This document shows positions 50,864-60,038 of a stretch of DNA of 64,000 nt, in pieces. Origin of the DNA: an uncultured Paludibacter sp. (GTDB lineage: Bacteria > Bacteroidota > Bacteroidia > Bacteroidales > Paludibacteraceae). The notes under the pieces are model-generated. The model was not told the origin of the DNA. It worked only from the letters and a program-made list of their open reading frames with translations, and made no database searches. Both the position numbers and the translations under genes were made by a program. Position 1 is the first letter of the stretch, and each line of letters opens with the position of its first letter. The stretch covers positions 62,001 through 126,000 of the forward strand of contig CALCBD010000054.1 of assembly GCA_937897985.1 (NCBI GenBank), given 5' to 3'.

Positions 50864-52162
50864 ATGAAACAACTTGATGTAAAATTAATGCATCCGAAAG
50901 AACAGATAAATGTGATTATCGGACGTATTTACCGCAGTGGAATGACAACCACATCGGGAGGTAATATTTCCATTAAAGATGGAAACGGTGATATCTGGAT
51001 TACGCCTTCGGCGGTTGATAAAGGTTCATTGACAGTAAAGGATATTGTTTGTGTGAAAAAAGATGGAACTGTTGTAGGACAGCACAAACCATCGTCGGAA
51101 TTTCCGTTTCACAAAGCCATTTTCGAAGCTCGTCCGGAGTTGACAGCCATCATTCATGCTCATCCGCCCGGATTAGTTGCTTTTAGCATTGCCCGTGTAG
51201 TGCCTGATACGAGTATTGTACCTCAGGCGCGCAAAATTTGCGGTGAAATAGGTTTCGCACCTTATGGTTGCCCGGGAAGCGAAGATCTGGGTAAAAAAAT
51301 TGCGGCTGAATTCAAAAACAAGAAATTCAAAGCTGTAATCATGGAAAACCACGGTGTTGTGCTGGGTGGAACCGATATGATGGATGCTTACCAGCGTTTC
51401 GAAACACTGGAGTTTTGCTGTCGTACCATTGTAAACGCCGGTCGTATCGGAAAGATCAACACCCTTACTGATGAGCAGATTTCGAAATATGTGAATCATT
51501 TCCCGAAAAATATCACACCGTTTATGGACGTGGAATATCCTTCGGACGAACGCGAAATCCGCACCGAAATGGTGAATATCATTCGTCGTGCCTGCGACCA
51601 GGGATTGATGATTTCTACTTACGGAACTGTTTCTGTTCGTTGGAAAGACAACGATTTTTTGATTACGCCGCGCGATGTAGCCCGTTGGGATATTTTGCCA
51701 AAAAATATTGTACAGGTAAAAAATGGTATGGCCGAAGCCGGTAAAGAGCCGAGTCGTTCGGTAGCTTTGCATCACCGCATTTACCAGCTTTATCCGCATA
51801 TCAATTCTATTATTACCACGCAGCCCACCAACCTGATGGCTCACGCGGTAAGTCATCAGAAATTTGATGTGCGAACCATTCCCGAAAGCTGGATTTTCCT
51901 GCAGGACGTACCTTCTATTCCTTTCGAAAGTTTGTACAACGACACCGAAATGATAGCTGAAATGTTTGCAAAGAACCGTGTGGTAATTGTTGAAAACGAC
52001 TGTGTAATAGTAACAGGTAACAAGTTGATAAATACTTTCGATTATCTCGAAGTAGCAGAGTTTTCGGCTAATTCGTTAGTTATGGCCTCTTCCATCGGGC
52101 CACTTCAGCCCATGGGCGACAAAGAAATTGAAGAGCTGAGAATTGCATTTAATGTAAAATAA
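50864..52162 (+). CDS. Class II aldolase with a degenerate second aldolase domain
   Basis: A 432-residue protein made of two class II aldolase/adducin domains. The first (1-200) has the catalytic glutamate in SSEFPFH (Glu79), metal-binding IIHAHPPG (His98, His100) and ENHGVVLGG (His163), as in L-fuculose-phosphate aldolase. In the second (about 225-432) the matching positions are IITTQPTN and ENDCVIVTG, so the metal ligands are lost and it is probably structural or regulatory. It likely cleaves L-fuculose-1-phosphate or L-rhamnulose-1-phosphate. The two-domain length is about twice that of FucA. Confidence 0.85.
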   Translation: MKQLDVKLMHPKEQINVIIGRIYRSGMTTTSGGNISIKDGNGDIWITPSAVDKGSLTVKDIVCVKKDGTVVGQHKPSSEFPFHKAIFEARPELTAIIHAHPPGLVAFSIARVVPDTSIVPQARKICGEIGFAPYGCPGSEDLGKKIAAEFKNKKFKAVIMENHGVVLGGTDMMDAYQRFETLEFCCRTIVNAGRIGKINTLTDEQISKYVNHFPKNITPFMDVEYPSDEREIRTEMVNIIRRACDQGLMISTYGTVSVRWKDNDFLITPRDVARWDILPKNIVQVKNGMAEAGKEPSRSVALHHRIYQLYPHINSIITTQPTNLMAHAVSHQKFDVRTIPESWIFLQDVPSIPFESLYNDTEMIAEMFAKNRVVIVENDCVIVTGNKLINTFDYLEVAEFSANSLVMASSIGPLQPMGDKEIEELRIAFNVK

Positions 52163-52195
52163 AAAGAGATTTAATAGATTTAAATCTACTCGCAG

Positions 52196-52281
52196 ATACC
52201 TCAATATTAGCGGTTTGAAGACGAATCGGATTTTCCGGAAACGGAGCAGATTCTATGTAATAGCCGGTGATATTGAGGTAT
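52196..52281 (+). other. Hairpin-forming sequence between aldolase and rhaA
   Basis: ATACCTCAATAT at 52196-52207 is the exact reverse complement of 52270-52281, and the adjoining TTAGCGG and AGCCGG parts add partial pairing. The 62-base loop has no clear motif. It may end transcription of the aldolase gene or shape the rhaA leader. Confidence 0.4.
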
Positions 52282-52371
52282 ATGTGCTTTTATTCCCGAA
52301 TAAATTCCAATAATGTCAAAAATCAAAGTTCAAAAGTCAAAAATCAATTATAACAGAACAGATTGAATAAA

Positions 52372-52379
52372 TATCTTTG
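52372..52379 (+). promoter_or_regulatory. Possible -7 box for rhaA
   Basis: TATCTTTG is a full match to TAnnTTTG, 29 bases before the rhaA ATG. The -33 part is not clear, which could mean a regulated promoter. Confidence 0.5.
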
Positions 52380-52408
52380 TAAAATGTTAAACACAAAAAG
52401 TATATAAA

Positions 52409-53671
52409 ATGGAAAAATCAGGAATTATTCAGAATTATGAATTAGCTAAAGCAAGGTATGCTCAACTCAATATCGACACTGACAAAGCTATAAATGACTT
52501 AAGTAAATTATCAATTTCGTTGCATTGCTGGCAGGCCGACGATGTTTCGGGATTCGAAAACGATGGCGGCGAACTGACCGGAGGAATACAGGCAACCGGT
52601 AACTATCCGGGTAAAGCCCGCACAATGGCCGAAGTTCGCGCTGATATCGATAAAGCCATGGAACTTATCCCCGGCGAACACAGAGTAAATATCCATGCAT
52701 TTTATGGCGATTTCAAAGGCGAAAAAGTGGACAGAGACCAGATTGAACCAAAACATTTTCAAAGCTGGATTGATTGGGCCAAAGAAAAAGGTTACAAACT
52801 TGACTTCAATTGCACCTGTTTCTCTCACGAAAAATCTGCTGATGGCTTTACTCTTTCGCATCGCGACCCAGAAGTTCGTCAATTCTGGATTGACCATGTT
52901 ATCAGAAGCAGAAAAATTGCTGAAGAAATGGGACGGCAGCTTGGTTCCAAATGTATTCATAACATCTGGATTCCCGATGGATCGAAGGATTTAACTGTCG
53001 ATCGCCTGTTGTACCGTAAAAATTTAAAAGAATCATTAGATAAAATTTTTGAATACAAGACCAACGATGATTACATGCTCGACAGTATCGAATCAAAGCT
53101 GTTTGGTATCGGTAGTGAAAGTTATGTGGTTGGTTCACATGAGTTTTACATGGGATATGGTGTGGCTAACAACAAAATGATTACTTTGGATTCAGGTCAT
53201 TTCCATCCTACCGAAGTCATTTCGGATAAAATTTCATCTCTGTTGCTTTTTGCACCTGAAATTATGTTGCATGTAAGTCGCGGGGTTCGTTGGGACAGCG
53301 ATCATGTGGTAATTCTGAGCGATGAATTACTTGCATTATCGCAGGAAATAATCCGTTCAAATGCCATCGACAGAGTACACATCGGACTTGACTATTTTGA
53401 TGCATCCATCAACAGAATAGGTGCTTATGTAGTGGGTGTACGTGCCACACAGAAGGCATTGCTTCAGGCCATACTTGAACCTGTTCAACAATTGCGCAAC
53501 TATGAAGCAAATGGTCAGAATTTTGAAAGGCTGGCATTGCTCGAGGAAGCCAAATCTTTACCATGGGCAGCTGTATATGATTATTATTGTATGCAGAAAA
53601 ATGTAGCAGTTGGCGAAGATTATATAGCAGATATTCAGCAATATGAAAAAAATGTAACCTCGAAACGATAG
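52409..53671 (+). CDS. rhaA: L-rhamnose isomerase
   Basis: A 420-residue TIM-barrel isomerase converting L-rhamnose to L-rhamnulose. Family blocks: LSISLHCWQADDVSGFE, GGIQATGNYPGKARTMAEVR, VNIHAFYGDF, DFNCTCFSHEKSADGFTLSHRD, HNIWIPDGSKD, TLDSGHFHPTEVISDKISSLLLF and HVSRGVRWDSDHVVIL, which carry the metal ligands. Length is normal. It is followed 2 bases later by rhaT, so transport and first step are co-expressed. Confidence 0.96.
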   Translation: MEKSGIIQNYELAKARYAQLNIDTDKAINDLSKLSISLHCWQADDVSGFENDGGELTGGIQATGNYPGKARTMAEVRADIDKAMELIPGEHRVNIHAFYGDFKGEKVDRDQIEPKHFQSWIDWAKEKGYKLDFNCTCFSHEKSADGFTLSHRDPEVRQFWIDHVIRSRKIAEEMGRQLGSKCIHNIWIPDGSKDLTVDRLLYRKNLKESLDKIFEYKTNDDYMLDSIESKLFGIGSESYVVGSHEFYMGYGVANNKMITLDSGHFHPTEVISDKISSLLLFAPEIMLHVSRGVRWDSDHVVILSDELLALSQEIIRSNAIDRVHIGLDYFDASINRIGAYVVGVRATQKALLQAILEPVQQLRNYEANGQNFERLALLEEAKSLPWAAVYDYYCMQKNVAVGEDYIADIQQYEKNVTSKR

Positions 53672-53672
53672 T

Positions 53673-54710
53673 ATGAATACGCTGACAGGTTTATTGATAA
53701 TTGCCATTGGCAGTATGGGCCAATCCAGTTCCTACGTCCCTATTAAGAAAGTAAAATCATGGGCTTGGGAGAGTTTTTGGTTGGTACAGGGTATTTTTGC
53801 ATGGTTGCTTTTCCCTTACCTCGGAGCTTTACTTGCAGTCCCCGAAGGACATTCACTTACCGAAATTCTTGCTGCAGGTGATGGTGCTGCTTTCAAAGCT
53901 TTGTTTTATGGTATATTGTGGGGAATTGGAGGACTTACATTCGGACTCAGTATGCGATATCTGGGTGTGGCTCTTGGTCAGTCAATAGCACTTGGTACCT
54001 GCTCGGCATTCGGAACCATAATTCCGGCATTAATGAATGGTACAGATTTATTAAGTGGTAAGGGGTTGGTACTGTTAATTGGTGTAAGTGTGGCTATTGC
54101 AGGTATCTCAGTGATTGGTTTTGCAGGTAGTTTACGGTCGAAAAACATGACTGACGAACAGAAAAAAGCTGCGGTTAAGGATTTTGCACTGGGTAAAGGC
54201 TTATTGGTGGCTTTGCTTGCCGGTGTAATGAGTGCCTGTTTCAGTCTGGGTATCGAGGCTGCAACTCCTATCCGGGAATTAGCTGTATCAATGGGAACTA
54301 AATCGTTGTTTGCCGGTTTACCCGCCATTTTTATGATTACGCTGGGCGGATTTTTCACCAATGCCGTTTATTGTCTTTTCCAGAATTTCAAAAATAAAAC
54401 AACGAAAGATTATTTCAGTGTGTCAGGTAAAGTGTTTACAAATAACGTTTTATTTTGTGCTTTAGCCGGAGTGCTTTGGTATTCTCAGTTTTTCGGACTG
54501 GAATTAGGGAAAAGTTATCTTACCGAAAGCGCCGTTATGCTGGCATTTTCGTGGAGTATCCTGATGTCGCTCAACGTTACATTCAGCAATGTTTGGGGTA
54601 TTTTACTTAAAGAGTGGAAAGGAGCAGGGCTCAAAACAATTATGGTGCTCGTACTCGGAATGGCACTCCTCATTTTTTCACTTATATTGCCAAATTTGAT
54701 GAACAGGTAA
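53673..54710 (+). CDS. rhaT: L-rhamnose:H+ symporter RhaT
   Basis: A 345-residue inner-membrane carrier of the RhaT family with about ten hydrophobic segments. The start LTGLLIIAIGSMGQSSSYVPIKKVKSWAWESFWLVQGIFAWLLFPYLGA and the GGLTFGLSMRYLGVALGQSIALG block are specific to the family. It starts 2 bases after rhaA and is followed by a strong terminator. Confidence 0.95.
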   Translation: MNTLTGLLIIAIGSMGQSSSYVPIKKVKSWAWESFWLVQGIFAWLLFPYLGALLAVPEGHSLTEILAAGDGAAFKALFYGILWGIGGLTFGLSMRYLGVALGQSIALGTCSAFGTIIPALMNGTDLLSGKGLVLLIGVSVAIAGISVIGFAGSLRSKNMTDEQKKAAVKDFALGKGLLVALLAGVMSACFSLGIEAATPIRELAVSMGTKSLFAGLPAIFMITLGGFFTNAVYCLFQNFKNKTTKDYFSVSGKVFTNNVLFCALAGVLWYSQFFGLELGKSYLTESAVMLAFSWSILMSLNVTFSNVWGILLKEWKGAGLKTIMVLVLGMALLIFSLILPNLMNR

Positions 54711-54731
54711 ATTTTCAATGATAATAAATAG

Positions 54732-54775
54732 CAAAGGCTGATGCGAAAATCCTGCATCAGCCTTTGTCGTTTTTT
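54732..54775 (+). terminator. Rho-independent terminator after rhaT
   Basis: A perfect 13-bp stem (54732-54744 with 54754-54766, CAAAGGCTGATGC) with a 9-base loop, then TCGTTTTTTATTT. It ends the deoxysugar region. Confidence 0.92.
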
Positions 54776-54853
54776 ATTTCTCCGGTTTTACAGTTGATAG
54801 AAATCGCTGAATTGAATTGAAAATCAGAGGCTTTTTTTAATGCCGTTTTGTGA

Positions 54854-55789
54854 TTATTTATATACCACTCCGGTTAATTTTTCGGAGATTTCCCAAAGTT
54901 TGCGGGCATCAATCTGATTATGCGATGCTGTTGTTGATTCAACCGGTACCGGATATCCTTTGATTTCACGGTGACCATCAGGACCGTAAAACTGACCACC
55001 TTTAGCTTGCGGATCGAGACCTGCCCGTAATTCGGGAAGAACACCCATATCGGCCGGTTGAATAAAAAGCGAAGCCAGTGGTTTCAAAGTTTTCAATACC
55101 CATTTAGGCATTGCATGGTTGAATAAATTGGTATCCGAAACTCCCGGATGAGCCGATAGTGACATACAATCAATGTTGTTCTTTTCAAAAAACCGCTGTA
55201 ATTCATAGGCGAATAGTAAATTTGAAAGTTTTGAACGACCGTAGGCTTTCATTGGTGTATAGCCTTTACCATTCCCGAAAAGTAAATCGTCGGTGTCCAT
55301 TTCTCCTCTTTTATGTGCTATGCTGCTCACAGTTACAACCCTTGAATGAGGTGTGGATTTCAGAATGTCGAGAAGTAAACCTGTCAGAGCAAAATGCCCC
55401 AGGTGATTGGTGCCGGTTTGTTTCTCAAAACCATCTTTTGTAAGCCCGTAAGGAACCATCATGATCCCGGCATTGTTGAATAAGATATCTAATTGTGAAT
55501 ATCGCTTGTGAAATTGATCTGAAAAATTGTGAATGGACGATAAATCGGCCAAATCAAGTTCCATTATATCAATTTTTGCATTCGGGTTGGTTTTAAGTAC
55601 TTCTGAACGCGCATTTTCAGCCTTTGGTATGGAACGAGATGCCATAATCACAGTTGCTCCTTTTGCTGTTAATGCTTTTACCGCACTCAGACCCAAACCA
55701 CTGTTTCCGCCTGTTACTACCATTGTTTTGCGGCTTAAATCGCCGACACTATCCATTGTCCAGTTTAGTTTTTCCATTTTCGTATGCAT
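54854..55789 (-). CDS. Short-chain dehydrogenase/reductase
   Basis: A 311-residue NAD(P)-dependent oxidoreductase resembling retinol dehydrogenase or protochlorophyllide reductase. The cofactor motif is VVTGGNSGLGLSAVKAL (about 24-40), followed by ASRS, LDLADL, LFNNAGIMM and the active site YGRSKLSNLLFAYEL. The C-terminal part is long, as in that subgroup. The true start may be the second methionine (55777). It reads towards rhaT and is not part of the sugar unit. Substrate unknown. Confidence 0.88.
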   Translation of the reverse strand: MHTKMEKLNWTMDSVGDLSRKTMVVTGGNSGLGLSAVKALTAKGATVIMASRSIPKAENARSEVLKTNPNAKIDIMELDLADLSSIHNFSDQFHKRYSQLDILFNNAGIMMVPYGLTKDGFEKQTGTNHLGHFALTGLLLDILKSTPHSRVVTVSSIAHKRGEMDTDDLLFGNGKGYTPMKAYGRSKLSNLLFAYELQRFFEKNNIDCMSLSAHPGVSDTNLFNHAMPKWVLKTLKPLASLFIQPADMGVLPELRAGLDPQAKGGQFYGPDGHREIKGYPVPVESTTASHNQIDARKLWEISEKLTGVVYK

Positions 55790-56370
55790 TTTTTAATGAC
55801 AAATAAGCTATCCGGTTTTTTTAAAATGTTAATGACCCTATTATAACATCTTTTTTATAAAATTGTTTCAGCCGGCGAATATGAATTTTAATAAAGTTAA
55901 TCATTCTGTTTTTATAAAGTAAATTCAGCATAGGCAACACTATCTTTTTGTCTGTAAATTGTATACGTTTGATTAAAGTTGATGATTTATAACAGCTTAA
56001 TTTACTGTGTGTTGTGTGTTCATGAGTTTATACTTTCACCGATAAAACGCTTCAGGTAAATGTTCTGATATTATTTTTTTTTTGAACGCCACAAGCTAAA
56101 AGATATTAACAAACAGAGAGTTAAAACAAATCAACATTTTCAGGATATTTCTATCTGATTTTCGAGTTGAACAGACTTTTGGCTCCTTTTTTAAAAATGA
56201 TGAATATATTTTCATTGTAAGGAGAAACTGTAAATCAAATGTATAAATATGCAAATAATGATTGAAATGAATTTTTAAATATTATAATGATTTCAAATGT
56301 TTCCTTTTATGATTTTAATTTCATAATTTTGAACAAATTAATTTTTTAAAATATAAATAAGATTATATAT
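55790..56370. other. Long AT-rich intergenic region
   Basis: 581 bases between the divergent SDR and DUF1080 genes. It holds a TAATTTTG box at 56324-56331, 40 bases before the DUF1080 gene, and a TTTTGAACGCCACAAGCT segment near 56088 related to the 16.2-kb repeat. No ORF or RNA gene is seen; the length and lack of genes suggest regulation or decay. Confidence 0.45.
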
Positions 56371-57000
56371 ATGAAATACAGGGTTATAGCGATTATGTTT
56401 TTGATATTTACCTCCTCAACCTTCAATATTAGCATCGCCGGGGAAAAAAATCAGCCGTTAAAGTTTAAAGCCGATGGCGCAGGCGACTGGGTCTTTGTCC
56501 TGAAAAACAAAGCCCTGAAACCAACAGATTTATTTCAGTTGGGCGATGGAATTTTGAAAATTTCCGACCTTACCAATGGTTATATCCGCACACGTAAATC
56601 ATACAAAAACTTCACATTATCAGTAGACTGGAGGTGGACGACGACCCCCGGAAACAGTGGAGCCTTGATTTATATACAGCCCAATGATACAGTTTGGCCT
56701 GTTTGTTATCAGGTGCAACAGAAAGCCGGTGCAGCCGGAGATATTATCTGTATGAACGGACTTTGGGCCAAAGAATGTAAGGATTCGGTAAAAATGACAG
56801 TCCCCAAATTTAAGGATTCGAACGAGAAACCAACGGGCGAATGGAACAATATGCTGGTAAAATGTAACGGAACTGAAATTAAGGTTTTTATCAATGGTGA
56901 ATTGCAGAACAAAGTTACCGGTCTGACTGTGAATAACGGATTTATCGGATTTCAGGCCGAAGGTAAACCAATGGAATTCAGGAACCTGGCCATCAAATGA
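56371..57000 (+). CDS. DUF1080 family secreted protein
   Basis: A 209-residue exported protein with a signal peptide (about residues 1-23). The remainder is one DUF1080 concanavalin-like domain: KNFTLSVDWRWTTTPGNSGALIYI, VCYQVQQKAGAAGDII, EWNNMLVKCNGTEIKVFINGELQNK and GFIGFQAEGKPMEFRNLAI. Members include 3-keto-disaccharide hydrolases and carbohydrate-binding proteins. Substrate unknown. A HAD phosphatase gene follows at 110 bases. Confidence 0.88.
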   Translation: MKYRVIAIMFLIFTSSTFNISIAGEKNQPLKFKADGAGDWVFVLKNKALKPTDLFQLGDGILKISDLTNGYIRTRKSYKNFTLSVDWRWTTTPGNSGALIYIQPNDTVWPVCYQVQQKAGAAGDIICMNGLWAKECKDSVKMTVPKFKDSNEKPTGEWNNMLVKCNGTEIKVFINGELQNKVTGLTVNNGFIGFQAEGKPMEFRNLAIK

Positions 57001-57109
57001 AAGTTAATAAATGGTGTCGGATGATTTAATCAATCAGGCCTGACTTCATTCATGTGTGGCAAAGCTTATTTGCAATTTTTTAGTTTCAATTTCGGAGATT
57101 TTTAACAAC

Positions 57110-57757
57110 ATGAAATTCAAAGGATTAGTTTTCGATTTCAACGGTACACTTGTATGGGATACACCTTATCACAATCAGGCTTTTGATATTTTTCTCGAAA
57201 AACATAATATTAAATTAACCGATCAGGAAAAAACAATAAAAATTCATGGTAAGACAAACCCTGACATTATGAGGGGATTGTTCGGACGCGAGCTGGATAA
57301 CGAAGAAATTGCCGGATTCAGCATTGAGAAAGAAACTATTTATCAGCAACTGGTAATCAGCGATTTGCATTTTGCCGATGGTGCTGAAAACTTATTCAAT
57401 TTTTTGAAGAATAAAAATATACCTTTCTGTATAGCCACTTCTTCAGACCTTTACAATGTTGAGTTTTATTTCAGACACTTAAATCTTCAGCGTTGGTTTA
57501 GTCCTGATCATGTGATTTATAACGATGGAACCCTGAAAGGGAAGCCTGAACCGGATATTTTTTTAAGAGCAGCCGCGAAATTACAACTTTCTCCCTGTGA
57601 ACTTGTTATCTTTGAAGACTCGAAAGCAGGAGTTGTTGCTGCCGAAAACGCCGGAGCAGGGAAAATTTATATTGTAAATTCTATTAACGATGATTTTTCA
57701 GAATTTAAGCACGAATTGATTACAAGCTTCGATGAGGTTGACAGAAATTTATTTTGA
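57110..57757 (+). CDS. HAD-superfamily phosphatase, beta-phosphoglucomutase-like
   Basis: A 215-residue HAD hydrolase. I chose the ATG at 57110 (MKFKGLVFDFNGTL) because the family starts here; an upstream frame adds 18 residues of no family similarity. Motif I reads DFNGTL, so the usual second aspartate is asparagine. Motif II is CIATSS, motif III is GKPEPDIFLRAA, motif IV is IFEDSKAGVVAAENAGA. The cap and length are as in sugar-phosphate phosphatases and mutases. Confidence 0.88.
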   Translation: MKFKGLVFDFNGTLVWDTPYHNQAFDIFLEKHNIKLTDQEKTIKIHGKTNPDIMRGLFGRELDNEEIAGFSIEKETIYQQLVISDLHFADGAENLFNFLKNKNIPFCIATSSDLYNVEFYFRHLNLQRWFSPDHVIYNDGTLKGKPEPDIFLRAAAKLQLSPCELVIFEDSKAGVVAAENAGAGKIYIVNSINDDFSEFKHELITSFDEVDRNLF

Positions 57758-58132
57758 ATATTATGATGTCGTTTAATTTCCTGAATATTTTAAATTTAGA
57801 CACTATTTTAACAAAAAAACAGAATTAAAATACACAAAGCATACATTTTGGTATGTTTTGTAGCAATAATTTTGAAAATAATATTGAATTTGTAGAATTT
57901 ATTGTAATTTCACGCTTTATTTGTAGTCCTGATGTGAGGTATTTTCGTGGACACGGGATGTAAAATAATTGATAACTAAAGAAATGACTTAAAATCAAAA
58001 ATTAATTTTTTGGTTCATTTATTTGTTTTATATTTGTTTTGTTGTAATTTTGTTAAATTATTAACTGTTCCGCCGGATACTAAACAGCTGAACTAAACGT
58101 ACCAATAAAGGCATTTAAAAATAAAAACAGTT
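57758..58132. other. AT-rich intergenic region with a promoter
   Basis: 375 bases before the TPR regulator gene. Apart from the promoter at 58022-58052 I recognise no gene, RNA or hairpin. Confidence 0.45.
58022..58052 (+). promoter_or_regulatory. Bacteroidetes-type promoter for the TPR regulator gene
   Basis: TTTG at 58022-58025 and TAATTTTG at 58045-58052 have a 19-base spacer. A second -7-like box, TATATTTG, overlaps at 58029-58036. Confidence 0.55.
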
Positions 58133-59773
58133 ATGGTATTTTGTAAGCAATCGGATAAAATACGGAGAACTACTTTTACATGGTATAAAGTTGTTCCTCT
58201 GCTGTTTATATTGTTTACAGGATGTTCTTTGCTTCCCAATGAATTGAAGGATGCTGAAACAGTTTTGAAGACAAACCCCGATTCGGCCCTGAATATACTT
58301 AACAAAATCCGACCTTCCAATTTTGTATCTGATGGCGAAAAAGCACTTTACGGCCTCTTGTATTTCGAGGCATTAGATAAAGCAAAACAATCACTGAAGC
58401 CTGACTCGCTTATCAATTTCTCTCTCAGCTATTATCTTCATAGTAACGATAACCTGAAATTAGCAAAAAGCTACTATTTCAAAGCGAAAACACTGAAAAT
58501 TGCACAGCAGTTCGACGATGCTACAATGCTGTATCTCAGGGCTTTCGACCTATTGAAAAACGGAAACGAATACCTTCTGCTGGGGAAAATATATTCTGAC
58601 ATGGGCGACATAAGTTCGTTGCAGAAAGATTACAGGGAATCGCTGAGTAAATATGATGAATCGCTGGATTATTTTAAAAAAGCAGGCGACTCCATTGAAT
58701 CGAGCTATAGCCTGATCTATATTGGCAGGGTGTACCGTTTTTTGAACAATTATAAAACTGCAATAAACTATTATTCAAAAGCACTGGGTTATACGAAAGA
58801 TTCACTCTCAAATGGTCTGGCTTTTCAGGAGATGGGGATCAATTTTTACAGTACCAAAAAACTCGATTCGGCACAATTCTACCTCCGGAAAAGTTTAAAA
58901 TATCCTTATGTAAGTAATTATTATGCAATAAGATGCTATGTGTTGGCGGACTTGTTTTTTGATATACAGCAATATGATTCAGCTGCACATTATGCCAAAA
59001 CAGCCCTGAATTATCATTCCACCTTTTTTATTCAGCGCGACTGTTACCGGATATTATCGAATACCGAATATATCAAAAAGGATTTCAAACAATTAGCTGT
59101 TTATTTAGCTAAATATCAGGATTGTACCGATTCTGTTCGCAAAGTGGAAACTCAAACCAGGTCCACAGTGCTCGAAAATTTGTACCAAACTACCGATAAA
59201 TTCGGAAAGACACGCAGGTATCTTTTACTGTCGGGCTTTGCAATCGCTATCATCGTAGGTGTCGGAGCTTATATTGTATTCAGGCTTCGCAGGCGCAACA
59301 GAGGAAAAGAAGTTTTGCTGAAGGGAAAAGAAGAAAAACTGAAGCAGGTGGAAGAAAAACTCAGTAATAATCAGGAGGTGTTGAGAGAAAGTTTACTCAA
59401 ACGAATAGAGGAAACCCGGGCCGGCAATGCCGCGGTCTATAAAAAAGCCTCGATTGCCGATCGGGAGGCGATGGACAGGGAGGTTTACATCAAGTGTCTC
59501 CATGTCAACGACCGGCAGGCTTTCAGCGAATTAATGAATAAAACATTAAATAATATCATCAGCAAACTCGAAACTCACTATCCTGATATCAGCGATAAGG
59601 AATTGCTTTGGTGCGGACTTTTTCTGCTCGGAATTTCGAACAAGGACATCGCACTTATACTCGATACTCTGCCTACAAGTTTATATAAAATGAAACAACG
59701 CCTTGCACAGAAAATGCATCTGGAAGGTACCCGTGAACTGGACCAGTTGCTTGACGATTTTTCACAACAATAA
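58133..59773 (+). CDS. Membrane-spanning TPR regulator with C-terminal HTH
   Basis: A 546-residue protein. A hydrophobic segment with a lipobox-like FTGC lies near residue 31, then TPR-type helices (about 45-350, for example YSDMGDISSLQKDYRESLSKYDESLDYF), one transmembrane helix (LLLSGFAIAIIVGVGAYIVF, about 363-382), a charged coiled coil (KGKEEKLKQVEEKLSNNQE) and a C-terminal segment with an HTH pattern (ISDKELLWCGLFLLGISNKDIALILDTLPTSLYKMKQRLAQKM). The layout suggests periplasmic sensing coupled to a cytoplasmic DNA-binding part, a design common in Bacteroidetes. A DUF3244 gene follows. Confidence 0.75.
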   Translation: MVFCKQSDKIRRTTFTWYKVVPLLFILFTGCSLLPNELKDAETVLKTNPDSALNILNKIRPSNFVSDGEKALYGLLYFEALDKAKQSLKPDSLINFSLSYYLHSNDNLKLAKSYYFKAKTLKIAQQFDDATMLYLRAFDLLKNGNEYLLLGKIYSDMGDISSLQKDYRESLSKYDESLDYFKKAGDSIESSYSLIYIGRVYRFLNNYKTAINYYSKALGYTKDSLSNGLAFQEMGINFYSTKKLDSAQFYLRKSLKYPYVSNYYAIRCYVLADLFFDIQQYDSAAHYAKTALNYHSTFFIQRDCYRILSNTEYIKKDFKQLAVYLAKYQDCTDSVRKVETQTRSTVLENLYQTTDKFGKTRRYLLLSGFAIAIIVGVGAYIVFRLRRRNRGKEVLLKGKEEKLKQVEEKLSNNQEVLRESLLKRIEETRAGNAAVYKKASIADREAMDREVYIKCLHVNDRQAFSELMNKTLNNIISKLETHYPDISDKELLWCGLFLLGISNKDIALILDTLPTSLYKMKQRLAQKMHLEGTRELDQLLDDFSQQ

Positions 59774-59945
59774 AAATTCTGTTTTGGTCGTTTTGCCGTT
59801 TTCACCCTGCCATTTTCACCCCCTTTTTTTAACCAATTTCAATCCTTTCGAAAGTCTGTCCTAAATATTTTTGTTTGTCGCATTTTAAACGACACGTTAA
59901 CAGGCGGTTACGAAAATGTGTGTCCTACTTTTTTAAGGTCAAAAA

Positions 59946-59977
59946 TTTGGATGTGCAGAAGGTACGTACTAATTTAG
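59946..59977 (+). promoter_or_regulatory. Possible promoter for the DUF3244 gene
   Basis: TTTG at 59946-59949 and TAATTTAG at 59970-59977 (one mismatch to TAnnTTTG) have a 20-base spacer, 61 bases before the start codon. Confidence 0.45.
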
Positions 59978-60038
59978 CACCAACAAAATCTCACGTTTTT
60001 AATTTCATACTTAGTCAAACTCATTAATTAAAAATTTT

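Noticed and set aside
51173..51856. 227-codon antisense frame inside the aldolase gene
   Set aside because: Same reason: complementary to a conserved coding sequence, no family similarity.
59794..59821. Tandem 14-base direct repeat after the TPR regulator gene
   Set aside because: Only two units with one mismatch (TGCCGTTTTCACCC and TGCCATTTTCACCC); no functional context could be argued.
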